Shown piece after piece: positions 16,472 to 25,798 of a stretch of 64,000 nt of DNA. A model generated the notes under the pieces. The model ran no database searches. It was not told the DNA's origin and was given only the letters and a program-made list of their open reading frames with translations. How positions within the stretch are numbered: the first letter of the stretch is position 1; the number at the start of each line of letters is the position of its first letter. Made by a program: the position numbers and the translations under genes. Origin of the DNA: Alteromonas australica (GTDB lineage Bacteria > Pseudomonadota > Gammaproteobacteria > Enterobacterales > Alteromonadaceae); the NCBI RefSeq assembly GCF_000730385.1, contig NZ_CP008849.1:3782001-3846000 (forward strand), given 5' to 3'.

Positions 16472-19400
16472 ATGATAAAAACAACGATAGCGCTGCTAAG
16501 TACTGCACTTATCGCAGGGTTGAGTGCCCAAACAGCAGCCACCCCATCTGACGACAACACCACTGTGGATACCCTCGCAGAAACATCTAAGTATGATGTA
16601 GAAAATTGGCAAGTCACCCAGCCGCCATTCAAACTCAACGAGGTTGCCATTTCTACCAATGAAACCACTTGGTCGAGCCTTGACGTGTCCCCCAATGGCA
16701 AGTTCATGATTTTCGATATGTTGGGTGACTTATACAAAGTGGATATAAAAGGTGGCAACGCCACCCCACTCATTCAGGATTTCGCGTGGAATATTCACCC
16801 CGCAATTTCTCCTGACGGCAAGCAAGTTGCCTTTGTTTCAGACCGTGATGGGCTAAGCAATGTCTGGGTTATGGATATTGACGGTACTCATCTAAAACAA
16901 ATTACCCGTGAAAAGAAAAATATTATTCATGCGCCTAAATGGAGCCCAGATGGCGAATATTTGGTAGTGACTAAAGGCATAATGTCTAGCCGAAGCATTC
17001 CAGCGGGCGAGATTTGGATGTATCACAAGTCGGGTGGAGATGGCCTTCAAATAAAAGCAAGAAACAGTGGGAAACGGGATCAGCAAAATATTGCCGACCC
17101 TGCCTTTTCTCATGATGGTCGCTACATTTACTTCACTGAAAACACCGTTCCGGGCAGCCGATTCGAATACAACCGTGACCCTCTTGAGGGCATTTTTGCC
17201 ATCACCCTATACGACCGCGAAAGTGGCGACGAACGCCGATATATTAGCGGTACCGGCGGCGCCGTAGTTCCTACACCCTCGCCAGATGGCAAATACGTCG
17301 CGTTTGTTCGCAGAGTGAAAGATAAAACAGCGCTTTTTCTAAAAGACATTAAAACCGGCACTGAAACACCACTGACTTTCGCCTTAGAGCGTGACATGCA
17401 GGAAGGATTTGGTTCAGAAGGTTACTTCACTTATTTTGATTGGACGCCAGACGCATCGGCCATTGTTTATTGGAGCCGTGGTAAATTTCACATCATTGAC
17501 GTCGATTCGAAAGAAACCGAAACCCTTAATGTGCATATTGATACCACAGTAAAATTTGCAGATGCACTGCGTTTCCCAGTCGATGTAGCACCGGATAACG
17601 TTGAGGTCAAAATGACCCGCTGGTCGCAGATGTCACCCAATGGAAAAACCATTTTATTTCAAGCGCTAGGTAAGTTGTACGTACGAGATGTGAAGTCAGG
17701 TAAAGTAAAGCGTCTGACCAAACAGAACGACCACGATGAATATTACCCTCGCTATTCAAATGATGGAAAGTCTATCGTTTATACTACGTGGAACGACCAA
17801 GATTTAGGTACCGTTCGCGTGGTGTCTGCCCGTGGCGGCAAAGGCAAAGTCATTAGCGTGCAACCTGGACACTACATTGAACCGTCTTTTTCAACTGATG
17901 GTAAAAAGGTGGTTTTTCGTAAATTTACTGGCGGCAGCTTACTTGATCCTAAGTATTCAGTGGACCCCGGAATTTATGTGGCAAACCTGAAAAATGACAC
18001 AGTAGAAAAAGTGGCTGACAGCGGGTACAACGCGCACTTTGCCGGTGATAATGAACGCATATTTTTTACCGAATCGGCCGGCGGAAAAGCGTATTATGAA
18101 ACGCAACTTTCAAGCGTAAATTTAAAAGGAAATGACAAACGCACTCACTTATATGGCGCAGATAAAGTAAGTGAGTACAAACTTTCACATGATAAAAAGT
18201 GGGTGGCGTTTGTGTATCAATTTAAAACTTACGTCACGCCCTTTGTAGAAAACGGTAAGAAAATCACGGTAGGGCCAAACATGACTTCGTTACCCGTGAC
18301 GCAGTTGTCGAGTCGTGCGGGTGAGTATTTAACCTGGTCTGCTGACAACAGCACAGTAAGCTGGTTTAACGGCCCAACCTTATTTACGCGCTCTCTTGAT
18401 GAGGCATTCGCCTTTGTTGATGGCGCGCCTGAAACGCTGCCAGACCCCGTAGCTGATGGAATTGATTTATCCTTTACCACCAAGGCCGATAAACCTACAG
18501 GTTACACCGCCTTGATGGGGGGCAAGATAGTGACCATGCGTGATGCGGATAGCACGCAAGAAGTTATTGAAGATGGTGTGGTCCTGATAAAAGACAATCG
18601 CATTGCGGCTGTGGGCAAACGAGGCGAAGTAGACATCCCCGATAACACGTTGCAAATTGACACTCAGGGGAAAACCATCATTCCTGGTTTAATTGATGCT
18701 CACGCCCATGGCTCACAAGGGCGCAACGAGATTATTCCTCAACAAAACTGGAAACAGTACTCCAATGTGTCGTTTGGGGTGACCACCATTCACGACCCAT
18801 CCAACGACACCACAGAAATAATGGCGGCCGCCGAACTACAACGTACTGGCCATATTGTAGCGCCACGCATCTATTCTACCGGCACCATTCTGTATGGCGC
18901 TGAAGGTTTAGGTTACAAAGCCATTATTAATAATTATGAAGATGCTTACTTCCACGTAGAACGTCTTAAAGAGGCCGGTGCCATTTCTGTAAAAAGTTAC
19001 AACCAACCTCGTCGCGACCAGCGCCAACAGGTTCTGTGGGCAGCGAAGAATCAAGAAATGATGGTGGTACCTGAAGGGGGCGGGAAGTTACAGCAAAACT
19101 TAACCATGTTGGTAGATGGTCACACAGGTTTAGAACACAGCCTTCCTATTGAAAAGGGGTACAGTGACGTAACCCAATTGTGGAAAGCCACGAAGTTTGG
19201 TTACACACCGACCTTCGTGGTGTCGTACGGCGGCATGATGGGAGAAGAATATTGGTATGATAAAACAGAAGTGTGGAAAAACCCTCGCCTTCTCCGTTAT
19301 ACCCCCAGCACGGTGTTAGATAAGCGTGCTATTCGCCGGCCCACTGCACCGGAAAGTCAATACAACCACCAAAACGTGGCCCGTTACGCAAAAACCTTAC

Positions 19401-19819
19401 GAGATAATGGTGTAAGTGTGCACATTGGTGCTCATGGACAGCGTGAAGGCTTAGCCGCACACTGGGAGTTGTGGATAATGCAACAAGGTGGCTTCACCCC
19501 TTGGGAGGCCCTACGCGGCGGCACCATTGATGGTGCAAAACACCTTGGGATGAGCAAAGACATTGGTAGCATTGAAACGGGCAAGCTCGCTGACTTGGTG
19601 GTTATTGATGGCGACGTACTTAGCGACATTAGAAAAAGTGAATTTGTTGAATATACGGTGCTTAATGGCCGAGTTTATGAGTCTGCAACCATGAACGAGG
19701 TAGGCAGTAAGAAAAAACGTAAGCCATTTTTCTTTGAACAAGACAACGCCACTTTTATGCCACAACAAACTGCCGATGAAGTTGAAGCAAAAGCCCATCA
19801 TTATCACTGGGAACACTAA
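16472..19819 (+). CDS. Exported TolB-propeller/amidohydrolase fusion
   Basis: A 1115-residue protein. The signal peptide (MIKTTIALLSTALIAGLSA) is followed by a TolB/WD40-like beta-propeller spanning about residues 45-660. Its repeats follow the pattern 'SPDGKxVAFVSDRDG'. A C-terminal metal-dependent amidohydrolase barrel spans about 680-1085. The barrel has the HxH metal site GLIDAHAHG, further histidines in GHTGLEHS and VHIGAHGQREG, and the closing GSIETGKLADLVVIDGD motif. A likely role is hydrolysis of a peptide or cyclic amide in the periplasm, with the propeller gating or binding substrate. The substrate is not deducible. I start at ATG 16472 for the clean signal peptide; ATG 16448 is in frame. 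It is monocistronic. Confidence 0.88.
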   Translation: MIKTTIALLSTALIAGLSAQTAATPSDDNTTVDTLAETSKYDVENWQVTQPPFKLNEVAISTNETTWSSLDVSPNGKFMIFDMLGDLYKVDIKGGNATPLIQDFAWNIHPAISPDGKQVAFVSDRDGLSNVWVMDIDGTHLKQITREKKNIIHAPKWSPDGEYLVVTKGIMSSRSIPAGEIWMYHKSGGDGLQIKARNSGKRDQQNIADPAFSHDGRYIYFTENTVPGSRFEYNRDPLEGIFAITLYDRESGDERRYISGTGGAVVPTPSPDGKYVAFVRRVKDKTALFLKDIKTGTETPLTFALERDMQEGFGSEGYFTYFDWTPDASAIVYWSRGKFHIIDVDSKETETLNVHIDTTVKFADALRFPVDVAPDNVEVKMTRWSQMSPNGKTILFQALGKLYVRDVKSGKVKRLTKQNDHDEYYPRYSNDGKSIVYTTWNDQDLGTVRVVSARGGKGKVISVQPGHYIEPSFSTDGKKVVFRKFTGGSLLDPKYSVDPGIYVANLKNDTVEKVADSGYNAHFAGDNERIFFTESAGGKAYYETQLSSVNLKGNDKRTHLYGADKVSEYKLSHDKKWVAFVYQFKTYVTPFVENGKKITVGPNMTSLPVTQLSSRAGEYLTWSADNSTVSWFNGPTLFTRSLDEAFAFVDGAPETLPDPVADGIDLSFTTKADKPTGYTALMGGKIVTMRDADSTQEVIEDGVVLIKDNRIAAVGKRGEVDIPDNTLQIDTQGKTIIPGLIDAHAHGSQGRNEIIPQQNWKQYSNVSFGVTTIHDPSNDTTEIMAAAELQRTGHIVAPRIYSTGTILYGAEGLGYKAIINNYEDAYFHVERLKEAGAISVKSYNQPRRDQRQQVLWAAKNQEMMVVPEGGGKLQQNLTMLVDGHTGLEHSLPIEKGYSDVTQLWKATKFGYTPTFVVSYGGMMGEEYWYDKTEVWKNPRLLRYTPSTVLDKRAIRRPTAPESQYNHQNVARYAKTLRDNGVSVHIGAHGQREGLAAHWELWIMQQGGFTPWEALRGGTIDGAKHLGMSKDIGSIETGKLADLVVIDGDVLSDIRKSEFVEYTVLNGRVYESATMNEVGSKKKRKPFFFEQDNATFMPQQTADEVEAKAHHYHWEH

Positions 19820-19874
19820 CCCCCAAACCCCAGTGAAAGCAGTTTATAAATTAGAGGTTAACCCCTAATAGCCG

Positions 19875-19924
19875 AAAAGCCAGCGCGCAAAGGAAAACGC
19901 TCTTTTGAACGCTGGCTTTTTTTT
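19875..19924. terminator. Bidirectional terminator between convergent genes
   Basis: AAAAGCCAGCG (19875-19885) pairs with CGCTGGCTTTT (19910-19920) and T continues to 19924. The plus reading serves the amidohydrolase gene and the minus reading serves the HMG-CoA reductase gene ending at 19931. Confidence 0.75.
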
Positions 19925-19930
19925 ATTGGC

Positions 19931-21475
19931 TTATCTGTTGCGGCCATACTGTTCGTGTGACGATACCCAATCGGAAGAACTAATGGCGGAGGCGAGAGAG
20001 ATTTCACCTGCTAGCACAACAGAGGCCACTATTTCTGCAAGCTTATGCACCTTTCCTTTGCCATAGCAATCGATAAGCTCGAGGCATTCTCTTTGTGTCC
20101 CTATACCTGTGCCGCCTCCGTAGGTGGCAACAATTAATGAGGGAATGGTAATAGACACATAGAGGTCGCCTTCATCAGTGAGCTCGGAATACATCATGGC
20201 CGCTGATGACTCACTGACATTCGCCACGTCCTGACCCGTGGCAATAAACATCGCTGTAATGCCATTCGGGGAGTGTAAACCAGTATTGTTGACACCAGAA
20301 AGGAACGATCCCACGCCTGCAACCCGTCCGTGATAATCAATTTGTTTAGGGTCTACCCGCATAACCTGCAACAAATGCTCACGTTTAATCGTGGCTTCTG
20401 CCGTTACTCGCTTGCCTCGAGTTCGCATGATGTTAATTTGTGACGCTTTTTTATCAGTGGCGAAATTAGATTCTAAGTAAAAATTTTTAATCCCTTCGTA
20501 ATTATCTAAAATCCATCCACAGGCAGCAAAGGTTGCTCGGCCTACCATGTTTTGCCCTGCGGCATCACCGGTTTTATAGTTAAACCGTAAAAAGGCAAAT
20601 TTATTTGATAGGAAGTGGTCAACATAAGTGAGTTTGGCAATGCTGGATGTTGCTTCAGCTTCCTCTCTTATTTTATCCATGTTCTGTTTAACCCAAGCGA
20701 CAAAATCTCTCGCGCCTCGGGCATTTTCAAAAATAAAAACCGGGGCTCGTTGCATGGCATCATCCACCACGGTTGCGGTTACGCCACCACTCATATTAAG
20801 CAACTTCATTCCGCGGTTATACGACGCCACCAGCGTACCTTCCGTTGTAGCCAAAGGAACAACGAAGTCTCCTTTGGCATGTTCGCCGTGAATAGTTAAC
20901 GGCCCAGCAATCCCGATAGGCACTTGAGCCACGCCAATGAAGTGCTCGATATTCCCCTTTAATTCATTAGGATCGATGGAGTATTTAGCCACATGATTGA
21001 GTTTATTACCGGTAGCGCTCTCAAAATAGGCTTGACGAGCCTGAATCATGGCGCTGCCATAATCATCTAAGTCATCTCGTGGAATGTGGCCACCGCGCTT
21101 GGTGGCTTCAGTAATGTTATCTTCAACTTCAAATTTAAGCTTGCCAAACGGTGACGCTGAAAAACAAATACCTAATTTCCTTTTTTCAGGGCTAACTGCT
21201 TGGTCGAGAGCCACGTGCACCGTGATGGTTTGCCGCAGCGAAAAAGGCATGCCTTTATTCTTGTGCAATTCCTCCACCGAAATGTGGCTGTCTTTCGACG
21301 TTTGTAAGGTTATTTTATGGGTTGCTACTTTTTCACCATCCAACGATATCCATTTTAATTCTTTTAACGTGGCATCTTTCAACCGATTTTTTAAAGCAAA
21401 CGAAATTCCCTTTTCTGTTTTAGTAAGACTGCCATGGGTATACAACTGTTTTAATAAAATACTCGGTACAAACAT
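19931..21475 (-). CDS. HMG-CoA reductase, class I-like
   Basis: A 514-residue 3-hydroxy-3-methylglutaryl-CoA reductase, which normally makes mevalonate from HMG-CoA with NADPH. Class I-type motifs are present: VPIGIAGPL, catalytic Glu in TTEGTLVASYNRG, Lys in ATDKKASQIN and Asp in GQDVAN. The nucleotide-site-like segment TGDAAGQNMV is present, and so is the C-terminal catalytic His in SSHEQYGRN. About 140 N-terminal residues (FVPSILLKQLYT onward) form an extra beta-rich domain in place of a membrane anchor. No other mevalonate-pathway gene is in the window, and gammaproteobacteria normally use the MEP pathway. Acquisition by transfer and a non-standard role are therefore likely (inference). 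It is transcribed alone, divergent from the peptide cassette. Confidence 0.93.
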   Translation of the reverse strand: MFVPSILLKQLYTHGSLTKTEKGISFALKNRLKDATLKELKWISLDGEKVATHKITLQTSKDSHISVEELHKNKGMPFSLRQTITVHVALDQAVSPEKRKLGICFSASPFGKLKFEVEDNITEATKRGGHIPRDDLDDYGSAMIQARQAYFESATGNKLNHVAKYSIDPNELKGNIEHFIGVAQVPIGIAGPLTIHGEHAKGDFVVPLATTEGTLVASYNRGMKLLNMSGGVTATVVDDAMQRAPVFIFENARGARDFVAWVKQNMDKIREEAEATSSIAKLTYVDHFLSNKFAFLRFNYKTGDAAGQNMVGRATFAACGWILDNYEGIKNFYLESNFATDKKASQINIMRTRGKRVTAEATIKREHLLQVMRVDPKQIDYHGRVAGVGSFLSGVNNTGLHSPNGITAMFIATGQDVANVSESSAAMMYSELTDEGDLYVSITIPSLIVATYGGGTGIGTQRECLELIDCYGKGKVHKLAEIVASVVLAGEISLASAISSSDWVSSHEQYGRNR

Positions 21476-21734
21476 GTGAATTCCTATTTCAAAAGTCGGT
21501 GGGTAATATTTTTATCAGTGTGCTTAATTTTTTATAGCACAAACTTCGTACAGTACCGTTGAACTTTTTCAATTTCATTGCACTTCCTCAACATTTAAAT
21601 TTGGGACGAAGCATTAAAAAATGCGCCAACGCCAGGCTATACCTCCCCTCCAAAGAGGCTGACTTAAGTTAGGTCACCCACTATTTTCACATCCATTATG
21701 CTTTTCAACGTCAACGAAAAACCTGACCACTTTG

Positions 21735-21825
21735 GATATTCAGTTCAACAACAAGTAAGCAACGCCCACCGGCTCGCTATGGTTCATTGGCCACTAAGGA
21801 AGTGGCAGCTGAATATCACTTTTTT
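21735..21825 (+). promoter_or_regulatory. Terminator-like leader structure before the peptide operon
   Basis: A perfect 9-bp repeat GATATTCAG (21735-21743) / CTGAATATC (21809-21817) encloses an inner hairpin GCCACT / AGTGGC (21790-21795 with 21801-21806). The outer 3' arm is followed by AC and six T (21820-21825), directly abutting the hlyD ribosome binding site (AGGAG, 21826-21830). It can be read as a conditional terminator or as a leader fold controlling translation. The rest of the 21476-21734 gap shows no clear promoter on either strand. Confidence 0.45.
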
Positions 21826-21836
21826 AGGAGCAACGC

Positions 21837-23090
21837 ATGAGAAAAGGTTTATTCCGCCAGCAAGCTTTACGTTATCAAAGGTCGCCGATTGAAGGTACCT
21901 TATTGATGACACCAAAGCCTGCCTATGTTTGGTTTACCTTTTTCCTGATTTTTTGGTTGCTCGCGATTGGCGTTTTCTTGAGTACCAGCAGTTACGCGAG
22001 AAAAACCACTGTGTCAGGTTGGCTGTCTCCTTCAGAGGGTGTTGAAAAAATTTATGCCGAGCCAAGAAAAGGGCGAGTGTCGGCGGTATTTGTTGAAGAA
22101 GGTCAACAGGTGCAACAAGGCAATGCACTATTAAGCATCGATTATGGCGTGCAACACACACAGGGGAAAAGCATAGAAGGGAAACAGCAAGAAGAACTAG
22201 ATAAAAAGCTGTCTCGATTATCGGAAAGTTTACGCTTGCGCACCCAACAATTCAGCCGTGAAAATGCGCAGTTAGTTCAAGCATTAGAACATGCGAACAC
22301 TGATAAGCGAGCATTAAGCAGCTTAAGTGACTTAGCGTATCAAGGCTATCAACTTGCCTCCCATCAATTAGAAGCCCAAACCGCGCTGATTGCTAGTGCC
22401 AGCATAAGCCGTGCTGAATACCAACAATCCAAGCTTGCGGTTATTCAGGCCAAACAGCAGTGGCAACAGGCCATTCGCGAGGTCAAACTTAAACAAGCCG
22501 ACATTCATCGCTTAGAGTATCAATTAGCGGAACTGCCACAAGCCTATAGCAGGGACATTGTGGTAATTGAAAACCAAATAAGCGACCTTAATAGTCAGCG
22601 GTTAACCTTAACAAAGGCTGCTTCTCACACCCTATACGCCAGTCGAGATGGCGTGGTGTCTGCACTTCAGGCTTACCCTGGTCTGAATATACAACAAGGG
22701 TATCCACTACTTAGTATTACGCCTCTCCATGCTCAGATTGAAGCCACCTTACTGGTGCCGGTGAGCGCGGCGGGCTTTATTGAAGAAGGCCAAGCATTAG
22801 CCATTCGTTACGACGCCTTTCCCCATCAAAAATTTGGTATTCAAGAAGGCAGTATATTAAGCGTGTCCCAAGCCTTAGTATTGCCTGGCGAATGGAGCCA
22901 TGCTCCGGTGCCAATGAAAGAGCCTGCCTATTTAGTAAAAGCAGCGATTGCCCGCTCTACCATAGAAGCGTATGGCAGGTCTGTACCTTTACGCACAGGC
23001 ATGACATTTTCGGCGGATGTGTCCCTAAGCCAACGTAGCTTACTCGAGTGGTTACTGGAACCTGTTTACAGCATAACAGGGAGACTGTAG
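21837..23090 (+). CDS. HlyD-family periplasmic adaptor of a peptide exporter
   Basis: A 417-residue membrane fusion protein of the CvaA/RaxA type. A cytoplasmic N-terminus leads to one membrane segment (about 30-50). A biotinyl-lipoyl-like half follows (GRVSAVFVEEGQQVQQGNALL), then a long alpha-hairpin coiled coil (about 110-240). The second lipoyl half (LYASRDGVVSALQAYPGLNI) is followed by a beta-barrel/C-terminal domain. Such adaptors connect an inner-membrane ABC exporter to a TolC-type outer-membrane channel; no tolC is nearby. AGGAG stands six bases before the ATG. It is the first gene of the five-gene peptide cassette, with the exporter gene two bases downstream. Confidence 0.9.
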   Translation: MRKGLFRQQALRYQRSPIEGTLLMTPKPAYVWFTFFLIFWLLAIGVFLSTSSYARKTTVSGWLSPSEGVEKIYAEPRKGRVSAVFVEEGQQVQQGNALLSIDYGVQHTQGKSIEGKQQEELDKKLSRLSESLRLRTQQFSRENAQLVQALEHANTDKRALSSLSDLAYQGYQLASHQLEAQTALIASASISRAEYQQSKLAVIQAKQQWQQAIREVKLKQADIHRLEYQLAELPQAYSRDIVVIENQISDLNSQRLTLTKAASHTLYASRDGVVSALQAYPGLNIQQGYPLLSITPLHAQIEATLLVPVSAAGFIEEGQALAIRYDAFPHQKFGIQEGSILSVSQALVLPGEWSHAPVPMKEPAYLVKAAIARSTIEAYGRSVPLRTGMTFSADVSLSQRSLLEWLLEPVYSITGRL

Positions 23091-23092
23091 CC

Positions 23093-25261
23093 GTGCATTT
23101 AAATACCCTGCGTTTCTCCACCCGCAAATCTACGCCCTTGGTTCTGCAATCAGAAGCCGCGGAATGTGGACTGGCCTGCATTGCAATGATAGCGCAGCAC
23201 TACGGTGACAGCCGAGACATGACCCAGCTTCGGCTACATACCTCTGTGTCGCTGCGGGGGGTGACTCTCATGGACGTAATGCACATTGCCGATGATTTAG
23301 GCTTGCAAAGTCGGGCACTAAAAATTGAGTTGAACGAGCTGACTCAGTTACGCTGCCCCGCCATTTTACATTGGGATATGCAGCATTTTGTGGTGCTCAC
23401 ACGCTGCACCAATACTACCATTACCATTCACGACCCCGCTTACGGCAAACGCACGCTTCCCATAAAAGAAGCCAGCGATCACGTAACAGGGGTTGCATTA
23501 GAAGTGACCCCCAGCGACACCTTTAAACCCGTAACGTCCGCACCGACATTATCGCTAAGGGATTTTTTCTCGCGCACCCTGGGATTTAAGCGAAATTTGC
23601 TCACTTTATTGGCCCTGTCCATTGTCATACAGGTGTTTTCTCTTGCCTCTCCCTATTACATGCAAACCGTTATAGATGACGTTTTGTTGCGCAACAATAC
23701 CGCCTTGTTGGTTGCACTTGCAGTGGGGTTTGGCCTGCTTTTGTTGATGGACGTAATCACCAATATTGTCCGTCGTTTTCTCATACTGACCCTTTCAACC
23801 CGCTTGCAATTGCAACTCACTGCCTCAGTGTTTAAGCATTTGCTGTCTTTGCCCCTTGATTATTTCGCCAAACGTCACGTAGGTGACCTAGTGTCTCGAT
23901 TTGGATCGCTAGCCAACATTCGCGAGTTTCTTACCACCAGCTTAGTCACTGCCCTTTTAGATGGATTAATGGCCGTTATCACCCTAGCAGTTATGGCAGT
24001 GTATTCAACTACGCTGACCTGGGTAGTACTGGGCGTCATGACCATTTATTTAACCTTACGCATTGCCTTGTTGCCTTTAATGCAGCGCTTAACGACGGAA
24101 CGAATCTCATTGGCGGCCACCGAGCAAAGTCACTTTATGGAAAGCATGCGTGGCATCTTACCTATTCGTGTTTACCAACAAGAAGTTAAACGCCATGGCC
24201 AATGGCAGAATAAGCTGGTAGCCACCTTGAACAAAGATGTGAACTTAGGAAAAGTGGGAGTGGGTAACGCGGCGGCAAATCAACTCTTATTTGGAATAGA
24301 AAATATTGTGGTGGTGTATATTGCCGCGTCCATGGTCATGGGCAATGCCATGACCATTGGCATGATGCTCGCCTTTATCGCTTACAAAACTCGCTTTAGC
24401 AGTGCCCTGGACAACTTAGTCAATACCTTTATTGAGCTCAATATGCTTGGCGTTCACCTTTCTCGATTGAGTGACATTGTCTTTACCGCACCAGACAAGC
24501 GCCCTTTGGTTCACGATACGCCAACTGCCCCCCATTCAGACACCACTCACAGCGCCACGTCTAATAAACACGTGATAACAGAAAATCTTGCGTATCGATA
24601 TGGGGATCATTGCCCCACAGTGTTTGAAAACATAAACCTAACCGTAAATAGGGGAGAGTTTATTGCCATTGTGGGCGCGAGTGGGAGCGGCAAAAGTACC
24701 TTTTTGAAATGTTTAATGGGGCTTTATGCACCGTCATCGGGCGCAGTAGAGCATATTGGTTCGCCCCGTCGCCCAAGGGTAGCATCCGTTTTACAAGAAG
24801 ACATGTGTTTAAGTGGCACCATTGCAGACAACATAAGTTGCTTTGATGAAAACGTGGATCATAAGCGACTGTTTGACGTGGCGCAGCTCGCTTGCATCCA
24901 CAATGAAATTACTGCGATGCCTATGCAATACCACACCCTTGTTGGTGATATGGGTAGTAGTTTAAGCGGCGGTCAAAAGCAACGTTTGTTACTTGCCAGA
25001 GCCCTTTACCAGCAGCCAGACATTCTTTTTTTAGATGAAGCGAGTAGCCACCTTGACGTAGAGAACGAGCGCCACATAAACCGCCACCTCAAAGCGTTAA
25101 ATATCACTCGGATAATGGTTGCCCATCGTCCCCAAACGATTGCGCAAGCCGATACCGTTTACCAATTATCCCAAGGAAATTTACACCGATTAGATCCAAC
25201 CCCCACCACAAATACAGTCGCCAACAATGCACTACAAAACAGCACCGGAGAAACACGATGA
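23093..25261 (+). CDS. Peptidase-containing ABC exporter (C39 bacteriocin-type)
   Basis: A 722-residue ABC transporter that removes a double-glycine leader and exports the peptide. The N-terminal C39 peptidase domain (about 10-140) has catalytic Cys25 in QSEAAECGLAC, His in MQHFVVLTRC and Asp in HDPAYG, so it looks active. Six membrane segments span about 160-440. The nucleotide-binding domain has Walker A GASGSGKST, signature LSGGQKQRLLLARAL and Walker B ILFLDEASS with the H-loop in MVAHRP. I use GTG 23093, preceded by GGGAG and two bases after the adaptor stop. The domain set matches CvaB/RaxB-type transporters. Its substrate is presumably the precursor at 25600. Confidence 0.93.
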   Translation: MHLNTLRFSTRKSTPLVLQSEAAECGLACIAMIAQHYGDSRDMTQLRLHTSVSLRGVTLMDVMHIADDLGLQSRALKIELNELTQLRCPAILHWDMQHFVVLTRCTNTTITIHDPAYGKRTLPIKEASDHVTGVALEVTPSDTFKPVTSAPTLSLRDFFSRTLGFKRNLLTLLALSIVIQVFSLASPYYMQTVIDDVLLRNNTALLVALAVGFGLLLLMDVITNIVRRFLILTLSTRLQLQLTASVFKHLLSLPLDYFAKRHVGDLVSRFGSLANIREFLTTSLVTALLDGLMAVITLAVMAVYSTTLTWVVLGVMTIYLTLRIALLPLMQRLTTERISLAATEQSHFMESMRGILPIRVYQQEVKRHGQWQNKLVATLNKDVNLGKVGVGNAAANQLLFGIENIVVVYIAASMVMGNAMTIGMMLAFIAYKTRFSSALDNLVNTFIELNMLGVHLSRLSDIVFTAPDKRPLVHDTPTAPHSDTTHSATSNKHVITENLAYRYGDHCPTVFENINLTVNRGEFIAIVGASGSGKSTFLKCLMGLYAPSSGAVEHIGSPRRPRVASVLQEDMCLSGTIADNISCFDENVDHKRLFDVAQLACIHNEITAMPMQYHTLVGDMGSSLSGGQKQRLLLARALYQQPDILFLDEASSHLDVENERHINRHLKALNITRIMVAHRPQTIAQADTVYQLSQGNLHRLDPTPTTNTVANNALQNSTGETR

Positions 25262-25554
25262 AGGAAGTAAGAGAACCCAGAAAAGCTATTATTAACGCTA
25301 TGCCTATTTACACTATGGCTCACACAAACCCTGCGCTGACACACGCAATCAGCTCTTTATCTCGCCGCGAGATTGAAGTGGCCACCAAGCTTTTAGAAGG
25401 CTTACCCAACAAAAAAATTGCCGTTGAATTATTTATTAGCGAGCGAACGGTTAAATTTCACTGCGCCAATATATACAAAAAGCTCAACATCAATAGCCGT
25501 ACTGCGCTTATCGCAGCTTGCTTTAAAACGTTTTATCAACTTGGCGAGGCATAA
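25258..25554 (+). CDS. Stand-alone LuxR-type HTH regulator
   Basis: A 98-residue protein consisting of a GerE/LuxR-type DNA-binding domain (about 33-92, LSRREIEVATKLLEGLPNKK then ISERTVKFHCANIYKKLNI). About 30 N-terminal residues have no receiver or autoinducer domain. The start overlaps the exporter stop in an ATGA arrangement, so it is co-translated. Position inside the cassette suggests it regulates the cassette itself. Target and signal are unknown. Confidence 0.88.
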   Translation: MKEVREPRKAIINAMPIYTMAHTNPALTHAISSLSRREIEVATKLLEGLPNKKIAVELFISERTVKFHCANIYKKLNINSRTALIAACFKTFYQLGEA

Positions 25555-25599
25555 ACCCTAGCCTATTTACTTTTAACACTCACTAATAAGGAAACAATC

Positions 25600-25794
25600 A
25601 TGAACCATTCAAACACAACGGGCATGCAAGTGCTTAACGAAGCCAGCATTCAACAAGTGAGCGGAGGATATACCCGCGCGGTAGGCGTAGCTAACGTCAA
25701 CCCTCCCCTTTTTGTGGTTACCTACCCGGTAACCCACATTTATGACAGGGATTCCCGCCATGGCAGTGGCTACTTTTTTGACAAAAACCTGTGA
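25600..25794 (+). CDS. Double-glycine-leader precursor peptide (RiPP candidate)
   Basis: A 64-residue precursor. The leader (1-23) ends LNEASIQQVSGG, matching the GG-leader pattern with hydrophobics at -12, -7 and -4 and Gly at -2 and -1, the processing site of C39 peptidases. The 41-residue core starts YTRAVGVANV. It carries a C-terminal half rich in possible ester/amide partners: hydroxyl or amine donors (Thr, Ser, Lys, Tyr) and three Asp, as in PVTHIYDRDSRHGSGYFFDK. It has no Cys, so lanthionines and disulfides are excluded. AAGGAA lies before the ATG. It sits between the regulator and the ATP-grasp gene, and I infer modification by that enzyme. Confidence 0.8.
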   Translation: MNHSNTTGMQVLNEASIQQVSGGYTRAVGVANVNPPLFVVTYPVTHIYDRDSRHGSGYFFDKNL

Positions 25795-25798
25795 GCTG

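Noticed and set aside
21698..21892. 64-residue ORF upstream of and overlapping the hlyD start
   Set aside because: It lacks a ribosome binding site and overlaps the leader structure and the well-supported adaptor start. It could only be a leader peptide, with no composition to support that.
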